Positions 1 to 9,789 of a DNA stretch of 37,952 nt are shown here, piece by piece. The translations under genes and the position numbers were made by a program. Each line of letters begins with the position of its first letter. The stretch's first letter is position 1. The notes below the pieces were generated by a model. The model was not told where the DNA came from. It made no database searches and saw only the letters and a program-made list of their open reading frames with translations. Source of the stretch: Willaertia magna (Eukaryota > Heterolobosea > Eutetramitea > Acrasida > Naegleriidae); NCBI GenBank assembly GCA_902984215.1, contig CADWAF010004185.1:1-37952 (forward strand). Reading direction: 5' to 3'.

Positions 1-1146
1 ATTCTTTTCTTTGTAATAAAATACTAAATGCCATGGTCCAGTGGAACAATAATTATTTTCTCTTTTTAATCTTACAACACTAATATCTCCCAATTGACTC
101 TTTTCACTATGATTTATTGCTATTTCACCTAAACATATAAATTCTTTATTTGTTTGTAGAATTGTTCCTCTGCTCAAACAATAAATAGTTTCTATTCTGT
201 CAATTAAATTAATTGAAAAGGAGAATTTAGTAAAAGTGGTAACAGAGTCCTCGTCATTTTGTGATGGATTAGGTTTACCTGCTTGTCCAATACTATTTAA
301 ACCAACACCATAAATATTACCATTTTGTAATAAAACAACTGTATGTGAATAACCACATTTTAATGATTTTACTTTACTTTCCTTTTCAAAAATAGTTTCT
401 ATATATATCCATTCATTGTTTGAAGTAGGATGTATGCCATTAAATTGATTATCTTCACCTGGACCATATCCATACATTTGATTATTATTTGTTACAATAA
501 TAATGGATTCATTTGATAAAGCTAATTGATTAATTTCTCCATAATTAAAAGTTGGTAGGTCAATAATTTCATGGTTTTCTCCTGTGCTATCAATCATTTT
601 CATTTCATTATTATTCATTAATAAAACAAAGCGATTACTGACACATCCTCTTTTAATTCTTTTTAATTTAGGATACGTATAATAAAAAATAGGTATATCA
701 ATAGCATCAAATTTTCTACAATCAATCAAAACAATTTGTTGGTTGTGTAATTCAAATAATAAACAATTACCTGAACATTTTACATTTTTAATTGAACTTC
801 TATTCATAATTCTTAAATATTCTAAATTAATTTTACACAATTTCCAAATCACATCATCTATTTTCAAGGCCACTAATGTAAATAAATAAGTTCTTGTTTT
901 ATCTCTACTATTATCAAATGCCAAATAAAATTCATTATCAATTGTCCAATATAAAGTGTAATCTATATCATATTCTCCGGCACATTTAATTCTTTTGATT
1001 TTAAATGGTAATTTATTTGTTACAAATAGATTTTTCTTTATATCATTACCAAACGTATTGTTATCGTCGGCTGAAGCCTGCACAATGGTAGTAGTATTGG
1101 TGTTTGACACTGAAATTATTATTTCTTCATTATCACCTGATTGCAT
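1..1146 (-). CDS. RCC1-like repeat protein (partial, 3' end outside window)
   Basis: The frame is open from an ATG at 1146 to the left edge without a stop, giving 382 codons with the C-terminus missing. The second half carries RCC1-type repeat sequence: GYSHTVVLLQNGNIYGVG followed by a GQAG turn, and an earlier MYGYGPGEDNQF segment. These are typical of the seven-bladed RCC1 beta-propeller used by Ran exchange factors and by many unrelated scaffold or ubiquitin-ligase proteins. The N-terminal half is more diverged and only propeller-like (repeated short beta segments such as LLFELHNQQIVLID). No second domain is visible in the part present, so Ran exchange activity cannot be claimed. The first Met is preceded by in-frame A/T-only sequence, and the gene's promoter must lie in the extremely AT-rich stretch to its right. 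Confidence 0.8.
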   Translation of the reverse strand, partial: MQSGDNEEIIISVSNTNTTTIVQASADDNNTFGNDIKKNLFVTNKLPFKIKRIKCAGEYDIDYTLYWTIDNEFYLAFDNSRDKTRTYLFTLVALKIDDVIWKLCKINLEYLRIMNRSSIKNVKCSGNCLLFELHNQQIVLIDCRKFDAIDIPIFYYTYPKLKRIKRGCVSNRFVLLMNNNEMKMIDSTGENHEIIDLPTFNYGEINQLALSNESIIIVTNNNQMYGYGPGEDNQFNGIHPTSNNEWIYIETIFEKESKVKSLKCGYSHTVVLLQNGNIYGVGLNSIGQAGKPNPSQNDEDSVTTFTKFSFSINLIDRIETIYCLSRGTILQTNKEFICLGEIAINHSEKSQLGDISVVRLKRENNYCSTGPWHLVFYYKEKN

Positions 1147-1870
1147 TTTTTTGTAACAATAACAGATCTATAAAGAAAGAGTTATAACAGTATTGAAAAA
1201 TTTATTTAAATTAATAAGTTGTAACAAATTAAAAAATTTGAGTTAATAATAATATTTTAAATTTAATAAAATCTTTAATTTTTAATGTATCAATTCTTGT
1301 TATTTTTTTAATTTTAATAAAAAAATAATAAAAATAAAAGTAATATTAAAAAATATTGAATTAAAACAATTTTTTATTTAAAAAAATTTAATAAATTAAT
1401 TATAAAATAAATAATAACTTTTTTAAAAAATAATATTTTATTTATTTTTTTAAACAATAATTTTTTCTTAATAATCTCAAAATAATAAACTTTTTATATT
1501 TTTTTAATCAAAAACCCTTTTTTTCTATTAAAAAAAACTTTAAAACTACTAAGTTTTTATAATAGTAAATAATAATATTGTATTTTTATATTTTTTATTA
1601 AAAAAAATATAATTCAAATATTAATGAATTTTAATGATATAAATTTAAAATTATTAATAACAAAAACATAAACTTAATTATTATTATAATTAAAAAATTT
1701 ATTACAAAATCTTTTAATTATTTTTAAATTATTTATTCTATTATTCAAAAATAAAAAATTAAAAAATTTAAACTATTTTTAAAAAATCATAATAAAAGAT
1801 AAAATAATAAATTATAATTTTTTATAATAAATTTTTTTATATAGTTTTTTTATTTTAAAATAAAAAAAAA

Positions 1871-1910
1871 TTGATTAAATTTTAAAATAATTGATTAAAT
1901 TTTAAAATAT
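1871..1910. repeat. 20-bp tandem duplication, AT-rich
   Basis: Two adjacent copies of a 20-bp unit (TTGATTAAATTTTAAAATAA) lie at 1871-1890 and 1891-1910. They differ only at the last base. Confidence 0.9.
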
Positions 1911-1984
1911 AAATAATTTTTAATTAAATAAGTTTATAATTAAAAGAAAAATGTTAATAAAAATTTATTAATTTTATATAAATT

Positions 1985-2037
1985 ATAAAATTATATATTT
2001 AAAAATTAACTTATATAAAATTATATATTTAAAAATT
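1985..2037. repeat. Direct repeat, period 30, AT-only
   Basis: The 23-base segment at 1985-2007 (beginning ATAAAATTATATATTT) recurs exactly at 2015-2037, giving a period of 30 bp. It lies in the same low-GC island. Confidence 0.85.
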
Positions 2038-2202
2038 TTTTAAAAATTTTTTATAAAATTATTAATATATTTTTATTTTAAATATTAATATTTATTATAA
2101 TTTTAATTAATTATTTAATTTTTTTTTTATACAAATAATAATAATTATTATATTATAAAAAAATTATAATTTTATATTAAATAATATTTTTAAATTAATA
2201 AT

Positions 2203-5200
2203 TTACAATTTTTCAAGCATTTTCTTCCACATTTCCTTCTTACTCCTCAATGTAGGTCTTAACCAACCTTTAGGACCTAAAACTGATATCCAATCAACAA
2301 CACTATCACCAACAAGACCATTCATAAATTTTTTACTTCCCCAAAGTAAGGCAACCTCAAATGGTGTCATGCCATAACAATTTACAATATTCACATTAGC
2401 TTCATATCCTTTAACTAATTTCTCACCAATTAAGCGTAAAGTACCAAATGGATGATGGCAAGCAAAATGCAAAGGGGAATTCAATTGATAATTTAAAACA
2501 TTTGCCAATTTTGGTTGTTTTGAAAGAAGTTCTGAATATAATTTCTCCTTAGTTAAACCTTGTAAAATACATAAATGTAAACAAGTATTACCAAGATTAT
2601 CTTGATATAATAAATCTTCAAGTGACATTCTACTTATTATTGATGAAATTAAGGAAATTGGTGCTTCTTGTGCAATAACTAAATTTAAAATGTTAAATTC
2701 AATACTTTCAATTTCTTCTTCTTCAGCTTTTAAAGAAGATAATTTATAGAAATTTTCATGTTTTGGTAAGATATTCTTATACATTGCTTGAATCATTGAC
2801 CATTTTCTTGTTACCCACTTTTCAACATCAATAACTTGAGGGTCATACTTGTTTGTTGAATAATTTGTTGCATCTATTGTGTTATTAGTATTACTATAGT
2901 AATCACTAACACCACGATTTAAATATTGGAAAGTAATTGTTTTCTTAAACACTTCTGTAAAATTTGGAATGTATTTTTCTAAAGTAAAAATTGCATCAAC
3001 CTTCTTTACATCTCTTTCAAATATAGAAATAACTAATAAAATAAATAATTTATCAGCATTAAGTTCGACTTGACAGTTTGGATTATTGAAGAATTGAATA
3101 TATAATTGACGTAACATCTTTTCTGATCCATCAAGTAAATCATTACTTAAAGTAACAATTTTTTCTTTATCCAATTCATCAATTAAGGTTGATAACTTTT
3201 CAATACTTGGATTTTTATCATAAATAAATATTTTCATCTTTTTATCTAAAAATTCAATAAATTTCTCTTTTGGTGCATATCTTTTGTAAAGTATAGAAAT
3301 AAATATATCATATAATGGATTAAATACTTCTTTCTCAACTTGAATCATTGTTGGAGCTGCTAATTGTAATCCTAAAATAATTTCTTCAAATTGTGTTGAA
3401 TTTTCAACTTTTCCTCTGATATCGAAACCAAAATACATCAAAGTAGTCAACCATAAAATATTTGAATCAAATATTAAATGATTAAAGTTTGTTAATCTAC
3501 CATTACAATATAAATTACATAAACAAGAACAATATTCTGTCAAAACTCTATATTCTTCAGAGTAATCGTAAATAAAACAATCAATCATTTCAACTGGAAT
3601 ATGTTTTTCCTTTACAATATAGTCAATAATCTTTTTCTTTTCTAAAATTGATAATCCATTAGTTTGGAAAAGTGAACGTGACACTAATGGAAGCACTTCT
3701 AACCTTAAATTATGTTCATCAACTAATTTAGATAAAGTTTCAACTGTAACCTGTGGAGTGACCATAAGCCTCAGGTAGAATGTTTTTTCATTCTTCTTTT
3801 CTTTTTCTATGTCTAATTGAGTATCCACCAAATCAAAAATACCCAATGAAGAAACATCAATATGGGAAGGTGTTCTACCTTCTGCAACAATTACAATCTT
3901 ACTAATATTATTATTTTCTTTCAAACTAATACAACAAGTACTAATGTCAGTTTCAGTACCATTAAACACAGTGTCCAATTGAGTTGTGGCTGGGCTATAC
4001 TCTCTTGTTTTAGCAATAACATTCATACTTGTAAGATTTGGTAAGAAGAAAGTCACCAACACCATAACTTCATTACACAAACTTTGAGTGTACTCCCCAT
4101 AGTCAATTAAATTAATATGTTTAACAGTATTTCTAAATTTACCTAAAATTGCACATTCATTAGTTGGTTTCGTGTCATAATTGCCTCGAGAAACGTGATA
4201 ACTTCTATCGTTGCTAAAAGATTGAAGAAGTTGATCATAGGTAAAATTAACTAAGGTCAACCCTTCAACACCAAATAATGTTTCATTATTATTTTCTTCA
4301 ATAATCTCTTCCTTCTCATCAATTTCAGTTGTGCTTGTTGTTACTGAAGATGATGGCGGAGAGGCAACCCCCTTTTCAATAAATATGTGAAGTAACAAAT
4401 TGGTAAGTACAGTCCAAGGGCTCATTCCAAATACTACAACATTTTTGCACAAAACAACACTGTTCATTACGTCTTTGTCAATATCACTTAATCCTAAATG
4501 TTCATAATTACCAAAAAGTGTTGGTAATGCTTTTACTAATCTATATCTTAACGCTTTAGATAAATAGCCTTCAAATTGATAAAAAGGTGGATTAAAGCTT
4601 TGTATTAATGAAATACTGGTATAATATTCTGATTTATAAACAGTTGGGATGGTGACAATATCATCTTTTGGTTTAACATTTTCCGTATTTGTATGGTAAA
4701 TTAAAGATAATTTAGATGGTTCAGTAATTGACAAATCTTCATTTTCGAATTCAATTTCCTCTGGTGTGACAAGTGTAATATTGTTTTGTTCTTGAATTGA
4801 ATCAATTTTCTTTTTAATTTCATTTTCTTCTTGTTTAGTTTCTGATTCTTCTTGCTTTTTTGATAAAAATAATGAATTGTAATTATAAACATTAAACACA
4901 TTGGTAGATGTGGATCTATCATCTACTTCTTGAATTAACTCTTCTTCAGTTAATTCCAATCCATCTTCATTTTTTTCTTCATATTCTTTCTTCTTCTTTT
5001 CATATTCATCATATTCTTTATAATAAACAAGTAATCCTTTTCTTGCTTTTTCTCTATAAGTTTTTCTTTCTTCATCTCCAATAGCATCCCAAAGACTCAC
5101 CAATTCAGTTGTCACCTCAGAATATGTCATTTGTGGATACTGTTCTTTAACTTTTTGTCTGTTCTCTAAATGATAAAGTTTATGAGCTGATGGCGCCTTC

Positions 5201-6479
5201 TTTGGTGGTTGTGGTGGCAGGTCTATAAAACCATCATCTTCTGTACTTAAAGTGGTACCATTATTATTATTTGATAATAAAAATGGTTTTTCTTCTTTGT
5301 CTTCGCTTAGTTCAATAGTTTCTTCTCTCTTTAATACATTCATTTCCTCATTTTCTTCTTCACCGTACCAATCAATATCATCCTCCCTGTCAATATCAAT
5401 ATCAATATTTCTCTCATTCTTCTTTGATTCTTTCTTAGAACCAACAGAACTAAAAGTATCTTTCTTTTGTTCATAAGGAACTGAATTATTAGCTATTAAA
5501 CCACTATTATCAATTTTTAAATGATACATCTCCGACAATGTTCTTTTTACAACATACTTTACAATATCAACTTTTTCATAAATCTCAAAACCATCTTTCA
5601 ATAAAGATAACTTTTTCAATTTTTGTAAACCTAAATATTCCTTTCTAGAATTAAAATAACATAATAAACAAGCTAAACGATTCATAAAATCTAAATTATT
5701 TAAATCAACCTCAAATTGATTAGTTCTATTGTTAAAAAATTTCATAAATATATTTGCAGTGTTAAAATTTTCAATTTCCATTTCTAATAATTTTCTTTCC
5801 ATTCTTCTCTTTACCTCTTTACTAATTAATCTGTATTTATGAAAAGAAATAAAATCAGAATCTAATTGTTGAATGGTTGGAATACCTTTTTGTTGTTTGC
5901 CATTAAAATATAAATTAAAGATATTATTTGTTGGAGAACTTCTTGCGCTAACAGTATCTCTTTTTGAATAGGTTGGAATGAAACAAATAATATGATATTT
6001 TAATTCAAAATCTAAATTGTGTAAATTTGGAATTAATTGTTGTTCTTCTTCTTCTTTAAGTGTTTGTTGATTATTATTGTCACTTCTTTCCAATAAAAAC
6101 TTTTTCATTTCCTGGTCAATCCATCTTCTTGCCAATGGTGTAAATCTATCTCCTTGTGCAGAATCTGCCATTAGAAATAAGTTTATAGATCTATAATTAT
6201 TGACAAAATTTATAACGTACCTTTATCATTATAATTATCTTTAGAATCTGCATATTGTTTTAATTCGTTTATATCATCGTCAGTTGTACCATATTGATTT
6301 CTTTTACATATAAACTTTTCATATACATTCTTAATTTTCTTCTTTTTTACTGATCTTTCTGTTTTGTTGGAACTTTCTGTTAATAAAGTTTGTTCGTCTA
6401 AACGTTTTTGAAAGAAATCTAACCAATCAGATGGTTTATTAATGTTAAAAAATAATGGTAATTCCAAATTGGCATTCAT
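2203..6479 (-). CDS. HMG-box protein with C-terminal ankyrin-like repeats, two exons
   Basis: Exon 1 is 6479-6221 and exon 2 is 6164-2203. The 56-nt intron (6220-6165) has donor GTACGT and acceptor GGCAG. Splicing gives 1406 aa. The ATG at 6171 that opens the long frame is inside the intron's last bases; joining exon 1 (starting MNANLELPLFF) keeps the frame and makes Asp87 the junction residue. The HMG box is at about residues 407-476 (PKKAPSAHKLYHLENR, then SLWDAIGDEERKTYREKA). The C-terminal 130 residues hold ankyrin-like helices (GNTCLHLCILQG, NSPLHFACHHP, YGMTPFEVALLWGS). The middle is Lys/Glu-rich and disordered, with a long unassigned helical region. HMG boxes bind or bend DNA and ankyrin repeats bind proteins, so a chromatin or transcription role is likely but inferred. 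The domain order is unusual. The HMG call is firm and the ankyrin call fairly firm. Confidence 0.85.
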
Positions 6480-6926
6480 TATTTTTCAAGTAAATTGACA
6501 GTTGAAATTGAAGAGGTTACAAAGGTATTTTTTTTTGTTAACCAGCAGAATTGTAGTACTCGTTATTTGTACCGGTTTAGCGTTGGCTCAACATGAAGCA
6601 TTTTGGTATTTCGATACTTGTTCGTGTTGAGTAAACTGATTAGTTTATGTTTTGTTTAAACTTTGTTTTTAAAAGATTCCGATGTGTTCCACTGATGTTT
6701 TTTGCATGAAGCGAACTCAAACATGGTGACATTTAATGAAGTTGGACACCATAATCAAGAGTTATTTTTTTAAATGCTTTAGGAAATGAATAAACCCATT
6801 TACTTTTAACGTCGTTAATGTAAATAATAAGCTCAACAACTTTATTTACTTGCATGTGTAAATATTTACAGAACTAGCCTTCCTTAGAGTGAAAGAATGA
6901 TGATTGGGGTTGGTTTGATATTAAAA
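6480..6926. other. Intergenic region, upstream of the HMG-box gene
   Basis: These 447 nt contain no open frame of note and no recognisable RNA gene. The G+C is higher than in the AT island. The region should hold the HMG-box promoter (right of 6479) and the 3' end of the 590-aa gene. I see no convincing motif. Confidence 0.6.
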
Positions 6927-8699
6927 CTATAAATTAACCCTTCCTTGTCTTTTTAAACCCACATACCTCACTTTGTTTCTTTTTTCTGGTGTTGTTGGAC
7001 GTCTACTGTATTTATCACTGCACAAGTTGAGATACCAGTCAATCGTAGAGTGATTGTACCCTGGGGATGTTCCTGTTCCCTTTTGCAAATGCCTCACTTG
7101 AGAATAAGGAACAAGAGATTCTTCTACCTCTACTGTCTTCTTAGGTCTAGTAGGTGATTTAGAAACATCCCTTGAATTAAGTTTTGATGGTGAAGATTTA
7201 TACGGAATTGGTGATTTTGATCTGTTTGGCAAGTAGGATTTCTTTTCGATCATATTATTATTTACTGGTGCAACTGTCAAAGTTTTAACAGCAGTATTAA
7301 CACCCTTAGAAGGATTTCTCTTCATCTCCCTGTTGCGTCTTATACTATTAATAATTTCATTTGGAGTTAAATTTTGTTTTTTGCTTACATCATAATCTTT
7401 CTCTCCATGAATTTCATGACGGTATTGTTCAATTGATGGTGGTGTTTGTACTCCAATATCTTCTCTCTGAATAGGGGAAGCAAATTGAAATATACCTTTA
7501 GTCGTTGTTGGTGAATCATAATGAAAAGGCGTTGAATAGCCAGGTGGTGTTGAAGAAACCATGGGTGATATGAAATAATTGGATAAAAATGATTTCTCAT
7601 CCTTATTTTCAGGAGAAAAACTCAGTAATCTTTCAGTGCTTTTAGTTAAATCTCTAATAATATCTTGAAATTTAACTTCATTAAGTTGTTGAGGTGACAA
7701 TTTTGTAAATATCATCCCTTCTTCATTATCTCCATTCCCCACTGAGTACATTGGTCTAGGTGTAGTATTAGTAGATCTATAAACAGGAGTTGGTTCATTA
7801 TAAGGAGTAGGTGGAGGTTTACTTATACTTTCCTCTAAATCCTTAATGTTAATTGGTGATGTAAAAGATTCCTTAGATTTAATATCCTTTCCAAAAGATT
7901 TATTATTATATTCCTCCTCATTATCCTCAAAAGTAAAAGTTGATGATCCAATAAAATATGGTGTTACTGGTCTTAATATTAATTTCTTTTGGGGTGATGA
8001 TGATTTTTGTATTTTTTCATTTTCTAGCTTTGAACGGTAGTCATTACCTTCCAAATTCCATTCATTGTTATTGTTGTTTGTTATTACTTTATCATAGCTC
8101 TTGGGTGTCAGAAAAGAAAATTCTTCTCTTAATAATCTATTACTTTCTTCAATTAATTCTGAAATATCTCTTGGAGAAAATAATTCAGTATTCGCTTCCT
8201 TTTGATTTTCACCCATTGTCGCCGGTATTACATTATTAAGGGAGCTAGCGTGGTTAGTTCTATCATAATTGTCCTCTTGATTATCATAGCTGTCATCATT
8301 GTTATTATTTAGGTTTGTTGAGCCTTCGTCTACTCTTAAAGAAACAGGAGATAATTTTTCTCTTTCACTCTTAATTTTTTGTAATAGATTTTGAACTTCA
8401 GTGATGTAAGCTCTATCTTCTTCATTAATACCACCAATCTCTGAAAATTCATCTTTAGGTTCAATATATAATTCATTCCTATCATTAATTTCTTCTCCAT
8501 CTTCTCCTTTATTAATATCTTCTAATTGTTCATAAAACGATTTAATTTTCTCTTGCCAATCTTCACTCTCTTCATAATTCTCAAAATTATCTACTTCTTC
8601 ATTCGAATAAATATTGTTATTTTCATAATAAGGTTCGGAATACTTTTCCTCTTCTCTTATCAATAAATGATCGATGAAACTATCCTCTTTATTTTGCAT
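6927..8699 (-). CDS. Unrecognised Ser/Thr-Pro-rich acidic protein, candidate CDK substrate
   Basis: This is a single-exon 590-aa protein starting at the ATG at 8699. I recognise no folded domain. The N-terminus is acidic (Glu/Asp/Asn-rich), and residues from about 160 on are Asn/Ser-rich and probably disordered. The striking feature is more than twenty Ser-Pro or Thr-Pro dipeptides. At least four match the full CDK consensus S/T-P-x-K/R (SPQK, SPSK, SPTR, TPEK), mostly in a basic C-terminal third that ends in a compact segment, HSTIDWYLNLCSDKY. That last block, with aromatic and Cys residues, may be the conserved functional motif. A role as a cell-cycle-regulated scaffold or cytoskeletal protein is inference from the phosphosite pattern and the upstream motifs. 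It could equally be a lineage-specific protein of other function. Confidence 0.75.
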   Translation of the reverse strand: MQNKEDSFIDHLLIREEEKYSEPYYENNNIYSNEEVDNFENYEESEDWQEKIKSFYEQLEDINKGEDGEEINDRNELYIEPKDEFSEIGGINEEDRAYITEVQNLLQKIKSEREKLSPVSLRVDEGSTNLNNNNDDSYDNQEDNYDRTNHASSLNNVIPATMGENQKEANTELFSPRDISELIEESNRLLREEFSFLTPKSYDKVITNNNNNEWNLEGNDYRSKLENEKIQKSSSPQKKLILRPVTPYFIGSSTFTFEDNEEEYNNKSFGKDIKSKESFTSPINIKDLEESISKPPPTPYNEPTPVYRSTNTTPRPMYSVGNGDNEEGMIFTKLSPQQLNEVKFQDIIRDLTKSTERLLSFSPENKDEKSFLSNYFISPMVSSTPPGYSTPFHYDSPTTTKGIFQFASPIQREDIGVQTPPSIEQYRHEIHGEKDYDVSKKQNLTPNEIINSIRRNREMKRNPSKGVNTAVKTLTVAPVNNNMIEKKSYLPNRSKSPIPYKSSPSKLNSRDVSKSPTRPKKTVEVEESLVPYSQVRHLQKGTGTSPGYNHSTIDWYLNLCSDKYSRRPTTPEKRNKVRYVGLKRQGRVNL

Positions 8700-8710
8700 T
8701 AGTCTTACGA

Positions 8711-8782
8711 CGGTTACAAAGAAGCTTTTTTTATTAAAAAACTGTAACAGGTTTGAGCGCCAAAAAATACGCTTACAGCGTA
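8711..8782 (-). promoter_or_regulatory. Cluster of MYB-like and E2F-like sites upstream of the 590-aa gene
   Basis: Within 85 nt of the ATG at 8699 there is a minus-strand TAACCG (8716-8711) and a TAACAG (8745-8750), both fitting the MYB core YAACNG. There is also a minus-strand TTTGGCGC (8764-8757), matching the E2F/DP consensus TTTSGCGC. Next to it lies a 5-bp inverted repeat, TACGC-5-GCGTA (8768-8782). G/C-containing motifs stand out against the AT-rich background. Function is inferred from animal and plant consensus sites. Confidence 0.3.
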
Positions 8783-8882
8783 CAATTAATTAAGGAAATA
8801 ATCCAGGCAGAGATGGATGAACGAAAACTTGTGAAACGACAATAAATACTTAATGATATAAAATGTACACCTGTACTAATAA

Positions 8883-9644
8883 TTAGTAACAAAGTCTTCC
8901 ATGATATTCTACTTTAGGATATTTATGTTGTAATTGAGGCCAATGAACTAAAAATCTATCTGCCAAATAATACATTATCTTTCCAGAAAGAGATAATGAC
9001 TCTATTCTACAAACACTTTCTACAAATATAATTTTAACATGTTTTATTCCCAAAAACTAGTTATTTTTAAATTTAAATAATCATTTTACAACTTACTCTC
9101 ATCAAATAACCAGATAAACAAATTGGAATACAAGTACCAGGTCCATTTACTAAAATCTAAATAAAATTAAATATTAAATATCTTTTAAAATACATACCAA
9201 ATCTGGATTAATTTTTATATTTGTAATAAAAGTGGTATAAATTAAAGCCTTTAAAGTTGTAAATATAGAAGTAAAATAAGATTGATGAACTTCCCTACTT
9301 CTAGGAATTCTATTAAATATTAAAGGTTGATATTCTTCTTTATTTTCTAATCTTGTTCTTACATATTTCTCACTATCTTTATCTGTATCAGCAACAACAA
9401 AAATAAATTTATACTTTTTTGGATCTAATGATTGTATCATTGCTATCATTTCACCAGTGTGTCCACCAGAACCTAAAACAACCAGTGTTTTAATCGGAAT
9501 TGAAGTTTTGTTGGTATTTGTTGTTTTGGTTTTAATTTCATTCTTTTTAGTGTTTGTTGATGATTTAATTCTGTTTGGTAAAATTACAAATAATCTAATG
9601 AAAGATAAAATAATTATGAAAATAATCGAAATTAATAAAATCAT
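8883..9644 (-). CDS. ALG14: ALG14, UDP-GlcNAc transferase subunit, three exons
   Basis: The exons are 9644-9198, 9156-9097 and 9056-8883. The introns are 9197-9157 (41 nt, GTATGT) and 9096-9057 (40 nt, GTAAGT), both in phase 0. The 226-aa product has an N-terminal membrane helix (MILLISIIFIIILSFIRLF) and the glycosyltransferase-fold glycine loop LGSGGHTGEM. Then come NPD-L, NGPGTCIPIC across the first junction, and the family C-terminus HWPQLQHKYPKVEYHGRL. ALG14 anchors ALG13 to the cytosolic face of the ER and helps add the second GlcNAc to dolichol-PP-GlcNAc in N-glycan assembly. Its length matches yeast and animal ALG14. ALG13 itself is not in the window. The gene starts 145 nt from the divergent hydrolase ATG. 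Confidence 0.95.
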
Positions 9645-9789
9645 TTTTTTTTAATTTTTTTATATTTTGTAAAAAAAATTACAAAAAGTGTCACTACACA
9701 CGGTGCTTAAACAGCTAATGGCGTTAATTTAAATTAAATTGAATCCCGAACAACATGATGATAACCCGGCTTTAAAAGAATTATTAAAG

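Larger units (their letters stand above)
1147..2202. other. Extremely AT-rich gene-free stretch
   Basis: No coding frame or RNA gene is visible here. From 1381 to 2200 I count only about 38 G or C bases (about 5%), far below the other intergenic regions of the window. The stretch is made of A-runs, T-runs and short AT repeats, including two tandem duplications listed separately. It lies between the start of the RCC1-like gene and the 3' end of the HMG-box gene, both minus, so it must hold the RCC1-like promoter and the HMG gene terminator. It may also have a structural role, such as an origin, a scaffold attachment site or a centromere-type sequence; that is speculation. Confidence 0.85.

Noticed and set aside
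6480..6926. tRNA or other small RNA in the gene-free stretch
   Set aside because: No GGTTCRANNCC-type B box and no cloverleaf-like pairing by eye in either strand.
9739..9789. N-terminal extension of the hydrolase from 9739
   Set aside because: The first codon there is TTG; the first in-frame ATG is at 9790 (or 9823), and the presequence-like N-terminus fits better from these.
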